Shown in pieces: positions 45,895 to 57,055 of a DNA stretch of 64,000 bases. Where the stretch lies: positions 1,259,481 through 1,323,480 of the forward strand of contig MU004232.1 of the NCBI GenBank assembly GCA_010405405.1. The letters are read 5' to 3'. The stretch's first letter is position 1. The number at the start of each line of letters is the position of its first letter. This stretch comes from Microthyrium microscopicum. Taxonomy: Eukaryota > Ascomycota > Dothideomycetes > Microthyriales > Microthyriaceae. The position numbers and the translations under genes were made by a program. Below the pieces are notes generated by a model. The model had not been told where the DNA came from. It searched no databases and was given only the letters and a program-made list of their open reading frames with translations.

Positions 45895-47180
45895 ATGGTC
45901 AATATCTTAATGTGAGCTCGGCTCAACTTTTTGGTCATGTTGATACTTTGCTGACCAAAGATTCATAGCATCGGTGCTACCGGATTTATAGGCGGGGATG
46001 CACTGTACGCCATTGAAAAGGCATACCCCGATGCGGACATCACTTGTCTGGTACGAAATAGTGACCGAGGAGCTGTCGTGGCCAAAACCTATCCGAAAGT
46101 AAAGCTGGCGTATGGCTCTTTAGATGATTATGATATCATCAAGGAAGAAGCTTCTAAGGCAAGCATTGTGTTGAGTTAGTATTCCCCCCAGAGACGAAAG
46201 AGAAGGTTCAATGCCTAGCTTGCTCTATTACTGTTCCTAGCTTGCTCTATTACTGTTCCTAGCTTGCTCTATTACTGTTTCTAGCTTGCTCTATCACTGG
46301 TGTGAAGAAGCATATAATAGGCCCTGCATACTTACTCCCCAACGGATTAAAGGCTGATGATAATCCAGACTGTGCCAACTGCGATCATGAGGGAGCAGCC
46401 AGCGCTATTGTTGAAGGCCTTTCACAGCGCGACACTAAATCTTTCATCATCCACACTTCAGGTACTGCCATATTGTGTTTTGCCGACATGGGTAAATCCA
46501 TTGGAGCCGCATCAGACAAGATATACAATGACTGGGACGGCATCAAGGAAGTGACGAGTCTACCAGACGACGCACCGCATCGCACAGTTGACAAGATCAT
46601 TCTTGCTGCCAACAAGACATCGGGAGGAAAGATCCAAACAGCCATTGTATGTCCTCCGACTATTTATGGTCCCGGTCGAGGCCCAGGAAATCAGAAAAGC
46701 GATCAGATCAACAAGTTGGCCAAGGCATACATGGAAAGAGGCAATGCGTTCATGATCGGCGATGGATTGAACAAGTGGACCAGCATTCATGTGCATGATC
46801 TAAGCGATTTGTACCTCAGACTCCTCACAGAAGCCGTTGATGGCGGAGACAAGGCAACCTGGAATGATGCAGGATACTACTTCGTAGAGAACGACGAATT
46901 TGAATGGGGTGACACTCAGAAGAAGGTTGCCACAGAAGTACATAAGCTGGGCCTAATCAAGTCAACGGAAATGGAGAAGATCACTTCTGTTGAAGAAGCA
47001 GACAAACTGGGTGGTTTCTGGGGATACAACTCAAGATGTCGAGCTTTGAGGGCTAAAAAGCTATTGGGTTGGAGTGCGAGTGGTGACAGCTTGGTTAGTA
47101 CTCTGCCAGCAACAGTCAAGGTCGAGGCTGTGGATTTGGGACTGGTCAAAAAGGGCTATGCGGAGACAGTAGAAAACTGA
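45895..47180 (+). CDS. NAD-dependent epimerase/dehydratase-like protein (extended SDR)
   Basis: Exons 45895-45911 (17 nt), 45969-46174 and 46369-47180 give 345 codons (344 aa). The product starts MVNILIIGATGFIGGDALYA, so the first intron splits the Rossmann motif GATGFIGG, a strong argument for the tiny exon. Further family features are ITCLVRNSDRG, VLNCANCDHEGAASAIVEGL, FIIHTSGTAIL, CPPTIYGPGRGPGNQKSDQI and WTSIHVHDLSDLYLRLL. This is an extended SDR of the atypical kind in fungal genomes, probably cytosolic. The usual YxxxK is not obvious; the corresponding place reads APHRTVDKIILAANK, with His for Tyr. Intron 2 is 194 nt because it holds four 22-bp tandem repeats. A 292-codon unspliced frame starting inside intron 2 would lack the cofactor site and is rejected as the gene. 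Confidence 0.85.
46214..46301 (+). repeat. 22-bp minisatellite inside an intron
   Basis: Four head-to-tail copies of a 22-bp unit (core CTAGCTTGCTCTATTACTGT). The first three are identical and the fourth has a few changes. It lies wholly in intron 2 of the epimerase-like gene and accounts for its unusual length. Confidence 0.95.
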
Positions 47181-48220
47181 GGCTCATACCTGGAGGAAAG
47201 ACACCGTCTTGTGGTCTTGTGTCTGATGGGTCGCAATGTTGAACAAAGCACGATGTCGATGTTGTTGTTATTGTACCTCCGGGATCTTCAGGCAGTATTT
47301 AGACTTGGTAAATGTTCCTCTGATATGGATGTTGTGGTTTCCTCTCACAGACGAATATCAAGCAACCTACACGTTCTCGTGGGAGAATCACAGGTACATA
47401 TGCAACATTCCTTTCTGCAAAGGCGTCTGATATTTGCTGAACTTTGCAAAGCCTAAATGCGAGTCGATGCGATACGTGCCCAAAACACCCTGGGGCCCCT
47501 GTGGGTCATTGACGCTGCTTTTAGCCCCCAAGTTTCTGTGTTGCAGCTTGCCAGCCTGGAGTCAAAAGAAGGCTTAAAGGAGGTGACCTTGAAAGATGAA
47601 GGTGGTGGCTGCCCCTCATAGTGTGGCTTGATAAAGCTGTCGCTTGTGGACAAAAGTGGTTGCGTTTCTCACTCCGCGTCCGCGTCTGGATATCCAGTTC
47701 GTGATAGCAAGCCATACAACTCAATATCCATTCTCTAGCATTCAGAACCGTCTTGGACTCCTGGAATTTGTGTTATTCAATCTTGATTTGGCCAGCGCCT
47801 TTTCTGTTCCGAATCATCCGGCGCCTCACTCATCGATTTACCACCTTGCCGCTTGACGTTGTTCAAAATGAGGAAAGGTTTTGGGGCCAAAAACCTCGTC
47901 AATCGCTGGGCCAGTATCGGGCTCATGATCGACCAATGGCACAACTTACATCAAGCCAAAGATCCAAACCTGGACCAAATCTTTTAAGCCTTCATCCAAA
48001 CGGTAAAAGCCACCAGCTCTGGCTGGTCTCAGTTGTAAAATAATCTTTAAGATGTAGGCTCAATCTTTGTGATTCTACCAACCCCAAATCTACTTCTCCT
48101 TTAACCAATTTCTGTTTATCTTTTGATCAAAGCTTCATCGTTACTATTTGTATTGCTTTTTAACTTATAATTCAACTTCTGGCACATCAACAGGTTTGAT
48201 AGCCAGAACTCAGTGCAGTC
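47181..48220. other. Intergenic, no gene seen
   Basis: About 1 kb upstream of the kelch gene. Short frames only. Confidence 0.4.
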
Positions 48221-50459
48221 ATGCAACAACGATTGTCATCAACGCTGGCAGTGGCACTATTATTACAATCTGTTCTTGCACAATACGACCCTGTAGCGAA
48301 TTTCTGTAAACGGCTGGATCATCAATGTAATATAGCCTGTAATCCAGAAGTAAAATCGAAAAGTAGATACTGACATGAGCGTTTCTAGCTGCTATAGTCA
48401 ATGGCAAACTCTACATCGACGGCGGGCGCGAAGTATTTACAAATTACGCACCAAACGGAACAGATATAGGGCCACATATTATTGGACCCAGTCAGTAACA
48501 ACCTTTCACTCTGGGTATAGCGGTCTTGCTTACCATCATAGATGAATACCTCCTATCTCTAGACCTTACGAAAGGCTGGAGCGCATCCGATCCACTCCCC
48601 ATCATTACAATCACCAAAAACACATCCACTCCCTTCTTGTCGCGCGGCGCGTTATTTCCTAAAGGAGATGGCAGCGACAACTTCTTCCTGTTTGGCGGTA
48701 CAGTCGCATACGACAACAAGACTTTTGCCAATTTTCAACTACCACAGCCAGAAGGGAATCCTATTATTGGATATGGCGGCGCGGCCGATTCATGGTCTCT
48801 TATGCCGGAGACTATCTTGAGAGCGTGTTCCGGGTCGGCTGCCGTACTACAGGATGGGAGCAAGGCTTTTTATTTCAATGGTGAACAGGACAATGGCAGC
48901 AGCGAGGAATCGATCAACCTGTTGGATACGACTAAGTTCATGAATGGCATGATTGAAATGGACTTGAACAATCCACAGTCTTCTGGAGGAGTAAAGAATC
49001 TGTCAACTTCAGCTGTCAGTAGCTTGGCCAGAGTGAGAGGTTCAATGGGTAAGCTCCCATGAGTATATTCGAGTATAAATCAGACGAGACTGGTAGAACA
49101 CTTGAGTATTTCAGTTGATCTTTAAAGATAGGATGCTAACGGATGACAGTTCACGTTCCATTACCAGGATCCAAAGGAGTGTTAGTCCTCCTAGCAGGTG
49201 GTGAAAAGTCTTCTCTCGATTCACAGCATGACTGGAAAGGTTGGTAATATTGAGATCAGTTAGTGAACAAGGGACTAAAAAGTTGTATAGGCACGCTTGT
49301 TTCCATGCAAACGGTCCAAGTTTTCGATGTTGGATCTATATCTGCCAGCAGTCCAGACGGTAAATGGTATAAGCAAACCACTTCAGGAGTCGCCCCCAGT
49401 CCTCGCCTGGATGCCTGTATCACTGTAATGGCTGCCCCAGACAATTCGAGCTATAACGTGTATGTTGAAACTCCTTTGCTGCCACATATATCGCTAACAT
49501 ATTCAGGTATATGTACGGTGGTCGAGACGGACTGAACGCATACTTTGATGAGCGTACGTGTTTCCTTTTCCCATATGATCAATTCATTCCCAAGAGACGT
49601 TATCATACTAACAACGTCAGTCTGAATTCTCAGTCTACCATCATTCAAATGGGTCAAAGGCTACAGTGGCCCCAATCCTCGCTACTCCCTGACTTGCCAC
49701 GTAATCGGTCCTCGCCAAATGATGACCATCGGCGGCTCTGAGAACTCTACCGTCACAGCTCGCTGCGATCCGGTAACTCAAGGCATTCGTATCCTCGACA
49801 TGACTCTACTCAACTGGGACGTAGCCTTCAACCCAAATGTTCCAGCCTACCAATTACCCATGGCAGTAGTCAACGTAATCGGCGGAAAGTAAGTTTAATA
49901 ACACTCGTATCAGGAGCATTACTAACATACACTTAGTCAATCAGGCAGCGCAAACATCACATCACCCACCGGCGGTTTCCAACAAAAGGGTCTCCAAGAA
50001 CTCTTCCACCCCGGCACCACCAGCAAAGATGCTGACCCATCCACCAACGGCTCCAGCGGCGCTGGCAGCAGTAGCAAGAAAAAGACACCCGTTGGCGCCA
50101 TTGTGGGCGTAGTCATCGGCGTTCTTGTGCTTCTCGCCGCCATTGCAGCTCTAGTATTTGTCTTACTGCGTCGCAAACGACAGGCCCGGCAGGCTGCTAT
50201 GGTAAAGGACGCTGCTGCGGGCAATGAGGTTTATGAGATATCAAATGGGTCGCTGCCTCTTGCAGCTACCAAGCTCCCATCACCGGCTGTGGTGCATGAA
50301 ATAGATGCTCCGCCGCCGAAGAGCGAGCTGTTTGGGGATTCGCCGATGGTTGCGGAAATGGATGCATCATCGAGAGCATCGAGTGCGAGGTCAAGAGCAG
50401 GAACAGTGACTGGGGGGCCGCCGACAACCACGACGGTAACGGTGACGGTAACTCACTAA
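48221..50459 (+). CDS. Kelch-repeat single-pass membrane protein with in-frame TGA
   Basis: Eight exons: 48221-48326, 48389-48490, 48542-49048, 49150-49239, 49291-49459, 49507-49553, 49621-49888 and 49937-50459. They total 604 codons. The order is signal peptide (LAVALLLQSVLA-QY), kelch-like beta-propeller blades (SAIVNGKLYIDGG, NEYLLSLDLTKGW, VLVLLAGG, YMYGGRD, SLPSFKWVKGYSG) and a Ser/Gly linker. Then come one membrane helix (AIVGVVIGVLVLLAAIAALV), a basic stop-transfer RRKRQ and a cytosolic tail. This is a known fungal cell-wall-facing architecture of unknown role. With the best splice sites for intron 6 (GTACGT, CTAAC branch, GTCAG), codon 342 is TGA at 49623-49625. There the family motif (D/E)(V/L)W-ILSLPSF has Trp. 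A weak alternative donor (GTGTTT) with a later acceptor would skip it. The gene may be freshly inactivated, mis-sequenced or alternatively spliced. Confidence 0.7.
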
Positions 50460-50702
50460 GGTTCGAAGATTAGAAATACTGCTTGGCCATCGGCGTCGAA
50501 GCTTTACGCGAGATGTTGTTTCTCGGTAATGGAACCGCTATCTGTGTAATGCTGGAGGGAAGGATAATTGCCTAGGTAGATAGAAATTTACTACATTTCG
50601 AAAACCAATTTGTGCTCGATTCTAGAAAGCCTTTTCTATTTGTAGTGTTTTCTATTGGAATACCTCAAGCGCAAGAAGCCGATGCTGTGCAAATGCTTCA
50701 AC

Positions 50703-52510
50703 TTATTTGCTCTGGACCCAAATGGAAACCGTAACAAACGTCGTGTATATCATACAGACAAGTCCCAAGAACATCATGACAATATCGCCAATCCTAGCCG
50801 CTCTTGATTCGGCAATAGCCTTATAATGCAAGTATGCAGGATAGATGTACACCAGTGGTACGCACTGCATATTATTAGCAAGTTCTTCCATATCATTGAT
50901 GAGTGACTTACCGCGAAGCTTCCGATCAAGCTGACAAACTTGTCCAAATCACCCGCTCCCACGATAGAAATACCACCGCAGATACAGACCACGGCAGCTC
51001 GGAACAAGTTCTTCTTCCATTTGGTCTTTGGATTCGCTTTGCCTGAACGTCGGCCAAACAATTTGCCCTCCATGATTCTTACCGCAGGGAAGAGCTGGAC
51101 AGGAGTGCCCACCAACACAGCGAGACAGTAGAGGAATTGAACGGCATTGACAAGCTTACTGTCCTGTGGAAAGTTGGTAATAATTTCCGTCCGTGTGTTT
51201 TCACCGAACGCAGCGTAGGATAGGAAGCCGACAGCGGTGAAGACTATTGTAATGATGACCATGATTGCAAACAGTAGTTTGGAGAAGTGCTCAGGTCGTC
51301 TCATGGATGATTGGATGGGGAGAATGAGACCGATGCCTTCGAACGTGAAGATGGCGCTGCCGATGGTCAAGGTGAAGTCGCGAGGATTGAACATTTGGAC
51401 GGTAGAATTGATTCCATGCAGAGAAACAATGGTGGCTATATCATAGTAATAAATATATGTTAGGCCAAACATGATGAATACGTCGGCGAGAAGAGCGGCA
51501 CCTCCAAGTTTCGATACATTACGGATGAAGGCCATGGGAATTACGACAAGAAGTTGGATTCCAATGAGAAGATAGGTTGTGACGGCTGGGCGAGGGTTGT
51601 GGGAGACTGCTTGAAGGAAAGAATAGAAATTTTCGGCGGTGAATATAAGACCAGAACAGACGAAGCCGATTTGAGAGACTGTGAGGGAGACCAATATCAG
51701 AGATCTTAGCTTTGGACCTGAGATGGTCCTACCAAGGTCGCCATAACCACCACCGTATTGCTTGCGGCATTGGAGAAGTAAGTGGAAGCATATTCCTGTG
51801 ACAACGGAAACAGTAACAAGTGTTATAGTTGAGAATAGAAGCCCTCCGTTGCGGAAGGCCTTGGGCAGAAACATGATTCCAGTACCAATGAAGGCCTTGA
51901 GTAGCGTGAAAAACGTCTTCACATTGCTTGCATCGCCCTTGTCCGCAAAGGACTTTTTCGAAGTCAATCGTCGCCCTAACAAAGGTCTACGTTCACCGGG
52001 AAGATCTCGATCTGCTTCGTCTTCGCCCTCGTCTTCGGTGGTGATAGCTTCATCGTCTGATTCATGTAGATCTTCGCCAGCAAAACTGCCATAGAGATCC
52101 AGAAAGTCCACAAAGTTGCTGGTCACAGGAGTCGCCACCCTATTGAACTGGCTCTGACTTCGAAGGAAATGTCGCCGAAATCCACCTGGCTGGTTTGGAT
52201 GGACTGAGATGGAAATGTCATCATCAGACTCGTGGATGCTCCTTGTTGGATGGGAAAAAGTGGCGGCTCGTTGATCCAACCTCGCTCGTTTTGACCGTGC
52301 TTCGATGCGATATAAATCTCGAACCATATCTCCGCCTTGGGAGCGTAGGGAAGAATTTGGAGCATTGCTGTTTGATTTATTGGCTGATTTACTGCCACCG
52401 CCGTCGAACTCGCCAGTGTATTCAGGGTCCAAATGCTGCGCAATGATGCGGGCTTCGTCCTCCAGCCTCTGCTGCTCGCGCCGAGATTCCTCGCTATTTG
52501 TGTCGGCCAT
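50703..52510 (-). CDS. Vacuolar amino-acid transporter, AVT3/AVT4 type
   Basis: Exons 52510-50912 and 50864-50703 give 587 codons (586 aa). The start MADTNSEES is used because the 18 upstream residues look like leader sequence. The cytosolic N-terminus of about 190 residues is acidic and Ser-rich (ESDDD, ESDDEAITTEDEGEDE) and ends RRPLLGRRL. The AAAP transporter core begins with TFFTLLKAFIGTGIMFLPKAF, then NGGLLFSTITLVTVSVVTGI, FTFEGIGLILPIQSSM and VGFLSYAAFGENTRTEIITN, and after the 47-nt intron GSFACVPLVYIYPAYLHYKA. About eleven hydrophobic segments are present. The long N-tail distinguishes AVT3/4-type exporters, which move neutral or basic amino acids out of the vacuole. Substrate is inferred from family only. 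RPC82 lies beyond the two DNA transposons upstream. Confidence 0.92.
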
Positions 52511-52847
52511 GGTTATTGATGAATGGGCTGGATCATTGACCCGATTCCTAAAGCATGTAGCCAAGGATGGATTGTGTTGTTTGGAAGCCGGATGCTGTTT
52601 GCCACTTCTGTAGTCATGCGGGCTTGGCAGACCCTGCTCGAGTCAGGTTCTCGTTCACATAGTACAGTACTATTAGTAAAAATCAAAATCAAAATTGAGA
52701 AGACATTAAGAACCCAAACAGTCGAACAGGATCACTCAAATTAGTATCAGGAATTATGCAAGTGGATTGTGGAAGGCAAGAAGTGGGCAGTCAAGGCGGA
52801 CATCCTCTCATTACACAGTCAATAAATCAAGCAATGTATACATGGTA
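52511..52847. other. Promoter region of the amino-acid transporter
   Basis: About 340 bp from the transporter start codon to the left end of the mariner-like element. No gene is seen. Confidence 0.5.
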
Positions 52848-52880
52848 CACAGCCGGTGTACTAACTCACGGCGCAGGGAC
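52848..52880 (+). repeat. Left terminal inverted repeat of the mariner-like element
   Basis: It starts CACAGCCGGTGTAC straight after a TA dinucleotide and is mirrored at 54222-54255 with about one indel and one or two substitutions. Confidence 0.92.
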
Positions 52881-54221
52881 CAGGTAGCCCCTTTTTGCCC
52901 ATCACCAAAATAATTATATTATTTTCAAACCATAATTACTTAACCAAAATGGGTCGTAATTACTCCAAAAGATAAGAATATAATACTCCTTAAAAAGCTC
53001 GTTTTATTAAAGCCCTTAAAAATAAAGAAAACTTCCTTTCTTTAAACGTTTTTTGCAAATCTAAGGGAATTAAGATATCTATAGCTATAGGTCGCTATTA
53101 GGCCTTAGAATTTAAGGAACGAGGAGAGAATGCTTATCAAACTATAAGGAAGCAATCTATATATCTAGGAGCACCTAAATAAGTCCAAAAAGAAGACCTT
53201 TAGGCTATTCTTAATCTATTATATCCCCTTTATAATATACCCTACAAAGTAATGCCTTTCCCCTTTAAAAAATAAGCTCTTTAAAAGTAATTCTTAGCGA
53301 TTAGAGCCTATAGGCATAAACGTTAAACTATAAAGAAGATTTCTATAAAGAATAAGCAAGCTCGTATTACTTATAATAAACGATATAAAGATAAAATACT
53401 TATAGGCTTCTAAAAGGACATTTACTTTATAAATAAAGTTTATTTTAACTCTCTTAATTTAGCAAACTATTAGGATTATAAGTTATTATAGCTAGGCTAT
53501 CCTAAGGATTAATTACCGCCTTAAAAACTTAATACTTTATCTTTAAATATTATAATTTATATTACAAGGGGGGTATCTTAAAGAAAGAAGGGATTCTTTA
53601 GCACCTATAATAATCCTACTAAACTAACTCTTCTAAAGCCTTAAGTAAGGCTAAAACTACGTTAGAGAAAAGTAGAAACGAAGAAATAGTTTAAATAATA
53701 GTATTTAGACTATAAAGTATAAAATTTACCTAAAGTTAAGATAAAGCTAAAGGGCAATTTAATAACATAGAAATATTATATTAAGGAGATCCTACTAAAG
53801 CATATTAAAGAGATAAAGGCCCTTAAAAAGAAGTATAACTATAAAATCTAGTTTTAAGAAGATAACGATCTAAGTTATAGAATAAGGTCTAAAAAGAACA
53901 TAGTAGTTACTTATAAAACTTAGAAAGGTCTCTAAATTATTATTAATCCTACTTAATTACTAGATCTTAATCCTATAGAAGTAGTTTAGAATATCATAAA
54001 GGACAAATTACGTAGTAGAAACTTCTTAAACGTAGAGGAATTTAGAGAGGCAATTTACGCTAAGTAGTAACGAATAATAATATTATAGGTTTAAAAAAGG
54101 ATTGCTAAGATACCTTAGAGATATAAAGATATAATAAAGAATAATAGAGAACGTTTAAAGTCTTCGTTATAGTAATATTCGATTTTATGTAGAATATAAT
54201 ATATTGATTTTTGATGTTGTG

Positions 54222-54255
54222 GCCCCTGCGCCGTGAGTTAGTACACCGGCTGTGG
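54222..54255 (-). repeat. Right terminal inverted repeat of the mariner-like element
   Basis: It reads GCGCCGTGAGTTAGTACACC toward its outer end and is followed by TA at 54256-54257. It is the reverse complement of the left end. Confidence 0.92.
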
Positions 54256-54265
54256 TATGATGGTA

Positions 54266-54479
54266 CACCCGTTTTCGAAATGTGCCGCCACCCCTTGACA
54301 CCCCCCATATGTTGACTTTCATAGTATTCAACCAATCATAGCCATAAAATACAAGCAAAATACTGGTATTGTTGATTTAGCGTTCCAAAGACCACATTCC
54401 AAACACATGATTGGGCAAATTTCCGAAAAATAGCACGTGGGGGAGGGTCAGGGGTGGCAGCACATTTCGAAAACGGGTG
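54266..54479. mobile_element. MITE-like non-autonomous DNA element
   Basis: A 214-bp segment with inverted ends of about 40 bp: CACCCGTTTTCGAAATGTGC at the left and its reverse complement at the right, with TA on both flanks (54264-54265 and 54480-54481). It has no coding capacity. Size, TA flanks and long inverted ends fit a mariner-type miniature element. Its ends are unrelated to those of the mariner-like element only 10 bp away, so a different transposase must have mobilised it. Confidence 0.88.
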
Positions 54480-54664
54480 TACCTAGCTGCAAGGGTGTAA
54501 TAGTTGCAGTGCACAAAGCTTACTGATTGATGAAGTAATGGAATATCAGGCCAAAACTTACGTATCAATTATATATGTTCGTATCAATTATATGTGATCA
54601 ACACCTTCGCTATGCCACGATATACCGTTCCGTGCTAATGCTAGTAATTATGTCCAAAATAGTC

Positions 54665-57055
54665 TTACACCGTTCCCGCGTCTTGCAATTCTTCCTCCTC
54701 CAGATTGTCTACAACCGCTCCTTCTTCCTCCACTTCCTCCTCCTTTGCTTCATCTTTTTCCGGATTGGTGCCTGGACGCGCGCGGTTTCCAATGAAAGGA
54801 TCGTCTTCGGGAGCGAAATCCCGCAGACATGACACTACATCATCCACTCGAAGGATTTGACCCCAAAGCAATGTTTCCTTTTGTCCCCATTCTTCGAGCA
54901 AGCGCTTATCCTTGCTGGTCAGCACGACCCCATCACCCCGATCCGCCTTGTCGATAGTGGCAGAGTATTTGCCTCGTTCCACCTCAGTTCGGCGCATCAG
55001 TCGAATCATGGCGCGGTAGCAGTCCGTAACAATCCGTTTACGAGCTTTCTCCGCAGAGTATGCGTACAACCATAGCAGACGGTTAGTCGTGCGATTGGTG
55101 TCACGCGGAATCTCTTGCGTCTCGATAATGCCGGCCTCGAGGAGGTTGTTGGTAACTTCGCGAAGGTCCTTCGGTTTGAGGATGGCTTGGGTAGCAATGC
55201 CTTTTTCATCGATGCTAAAGTTGCTTTGGAGAATGCGAAGTACGCGGCCTGCGAGGAGACCTTGTTGGGCGGTTACGGTGTTCAGAATTTCGTACTGGAC
55301 AAGATCACGGGTAAGTCGTTTGAAGTGGACACCCCATTTGCTGTCGACACAAAACGCAAACTTGCGAGGGTCATGTTCAAGGATTCGCAGGTGCTTTTCG
55401 AGGAGACTCCGGCGCAAGCCAAGCTCTCTTGCTTTTATGGTTGCACTATCTTCTGGCTCTGTATCCAAATCCGAACCCGAATGAACCACCTTGGATTTCG
55501 ACGCATGACCATTAACTCCGTTTGTTGTCCCTGAAGGTGTAACACCTGTAGCGAGATCAAGGCTGGTAGGGATTTGATCTAGAATTTGACGTAAGGTTGG
55601 ATGCTTCCCTGCTTCGAACAGAGGCTCATCATCACTTCGGAGCTGTTCCCGAGAGTCCAGAGGGTCAAAGCAACGAGCTGTTAATGGCTCCAGCATTCGA
55701 AGTAACAGGCCATAAACCTTCGAGGTAGTTTCGCCAAGATAGCGATGAGCCAGCTTGACGAGCTGTTGGTTGCGAATAATGACATTGCACTTGTCCAAGT
55801 TCACTTGAAACACCAATTCTTCCGAGTCCCCATTGAGCGAAGAGGTAACTTCACCATGTGATCCATTTGAAAGGCCATTGCTCAATTTGGACTTCTTGGG
55901 TACAGGAACACTTTCTTCGCCAGAATTCTCTTCCGCCTCTTGATTCTTTCGTTTTCGCCCTTTGGAAATCTTTGTCGACCCATTTGTCAGTTCGTTGCTT
56001 AATTTCGATTTCTTGGGAACGGGGATTTCTTCCTCGCCAGAAGACTCTTCGTTCTCTCGATTCTTGCGTTTCAGAGCATTAGATGTTGCTGGAGTCCAGG
56101 TCGATACACTTTTCTGGGCGAACACATCTGCCTCATCGCGCCGCTCTCTTTTCTCGACATCCAAATTCCCGGCATATTCAGCCTTGCCATCTTTACCCTT
56201 TGGACCGCCTGGATTTGTTAGCATGTCGTCTTCATGAAAAACCGAAGTTTGCCGAAAACTTGTCTTACCTGGATATGAATTCAAGACTCGTTCAGTCGCC
56301 TCTGTTATAAACACATAGTGTGGCATGCTACTGTACTTGGTTCTTTTCGAGATGTAACCAAGCCGTGCAAGATCGAAAAGAATGGTTTTAAGTTCGCGGG
56401 CTGATTTGGGAGTGTGCTGCTTTGCAGGCCTTGGAGTTGGGGCCTGCAAAGCACCTTCGAGTTGAGTTGATTCTTCAGGTTCCTGGACAGCAAGACTACC
56501 GTTGACGTGCGTTTTTGCCTTGTCGCTGTCGCCATTTGGTATGGATATAGTGAAGTCAAAGGCCTTTTCAAGATCTGACAAGGTGACAAATCCCATGAGT
56601 GCAACTCGCGCCAGCACGCTTGCGTATGTAGGGCCATGTCGTTGATGGATCACTCTTTCAAGTTTTTGATAACGAAAAACGACTTGATAGGCCGTGTCTC
56701 CATCTGCTTCAAAATAGGTGCGTAGACTGACCGGGGAGGTATTGAGTTCTTCGGTATGATAAACAACAAGGCGCTGCTGGGTTAGGACGGTCAGTGTAGT
56801 ACCAACTTGTCGAGAATTAAGTCCAGTTCGTTTGCAGATTTCCTGGATAGTGCGACGGCCAGTGTAAGCGAGAGCTGCATATACACGCTAGAATATATTA
56901 GCACGTGGTTGACATGAAGCCTAGATCAAATTTACAGAGGTGAGTTGACCAAATAGATGATCAATACCACTTATGGTGAGTTCGGCGAGGTCCTACGACT
57001 AGGTTAATGTAATTCTTGGAGCTATTTCAAGAGCGGCGAAGGATACCTGCTGCAT
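54665..57055 (-). CDS. RPC82: RNA polymerase III subunit RPC82/RPC3
   Basis: Exons 57055-57047 (9 nt), 56992-56936 (57 nt) and 56887-54665 give 763 codons (762 aa). The N-terminal winged helix reads RVYAALAYTGRRTIQEICKR, then GLNSRQVGTTLTVLTQQRLV. Further landmarks are ARELKTILFDLARLGYISK, LVKLAHRYLGETTSKVYGLL, DSKWGVHFKRLTRDLVQYEI, RVLRILQSNFSIDEKGIATQ and LLWLYAYSAEKARKRIVTDC, all characteristic of Rpc82. The subunit forms the RPC82-RPC34-RPC31 subcomplex of Pol III, which contacts the initiation machinery at tRNA and 5S genes. A 39-residue segment starting near 295 is duplicated once at 334. The acidic C-terminus (EEEVEEEGAVVDNLEEEELQ) is typical. The gene is head to head with QCR2. Confidence 0.93.
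55840..56071 (-). repeat. 117-bp coding duplication inside RPC82
   Basis: Two adjacent units with 117-nt spacing (AAA codons at 56071-56069 and 55954-55952) code for KRKN-x-E-x-EE, SGEE, PVPKKSKLSN-x-L and NGS. The shared residues span most of each 39-residue unit, indicating a fairly recent in-frame tandem duplication in a disordered linker. Confidence 0.85.

Larger units (their letters stand above)
52848..54255 (+). mobile_element. Degenerate Tc1/mariner-like DNA transposon
   Basis: A 1.4-kb element bounded by terminal inverted repeats of about 33 bp (core CCGGTGTACTAACTCACGGC, at 52848-52880 and, reversed, 54222-54255), with TA on both outer sides as expected of a TA target duplication. 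The interior is extremely A+T-rich. Its plus strand begins near 52950 with ATGGGTCGTAATTAC and can be followed as a transposase by pieces such as KNIVVTYK and DLNPIEVV-NIIKDKLRSRNF. The latter is the Tc1/mariner DDE-region motif 'SPDLNPIE..WnilK'. The frame is broken by dozens of TAA and TAG codons, mostly where Gln or Trp is expected, so it cannot make transposase. The mutation pattern and TpA excess are what repeat-induced point mutation would leave. The inverted repeats themselves look little changed. Confidence 0.9.

Noticed and set aside
46302-47180. Epimerase gene starting at 46302 without splicing
   Set aside because: It would lack the GATGFIGG cofactor site, which is found in two upstream exons that join in frame.
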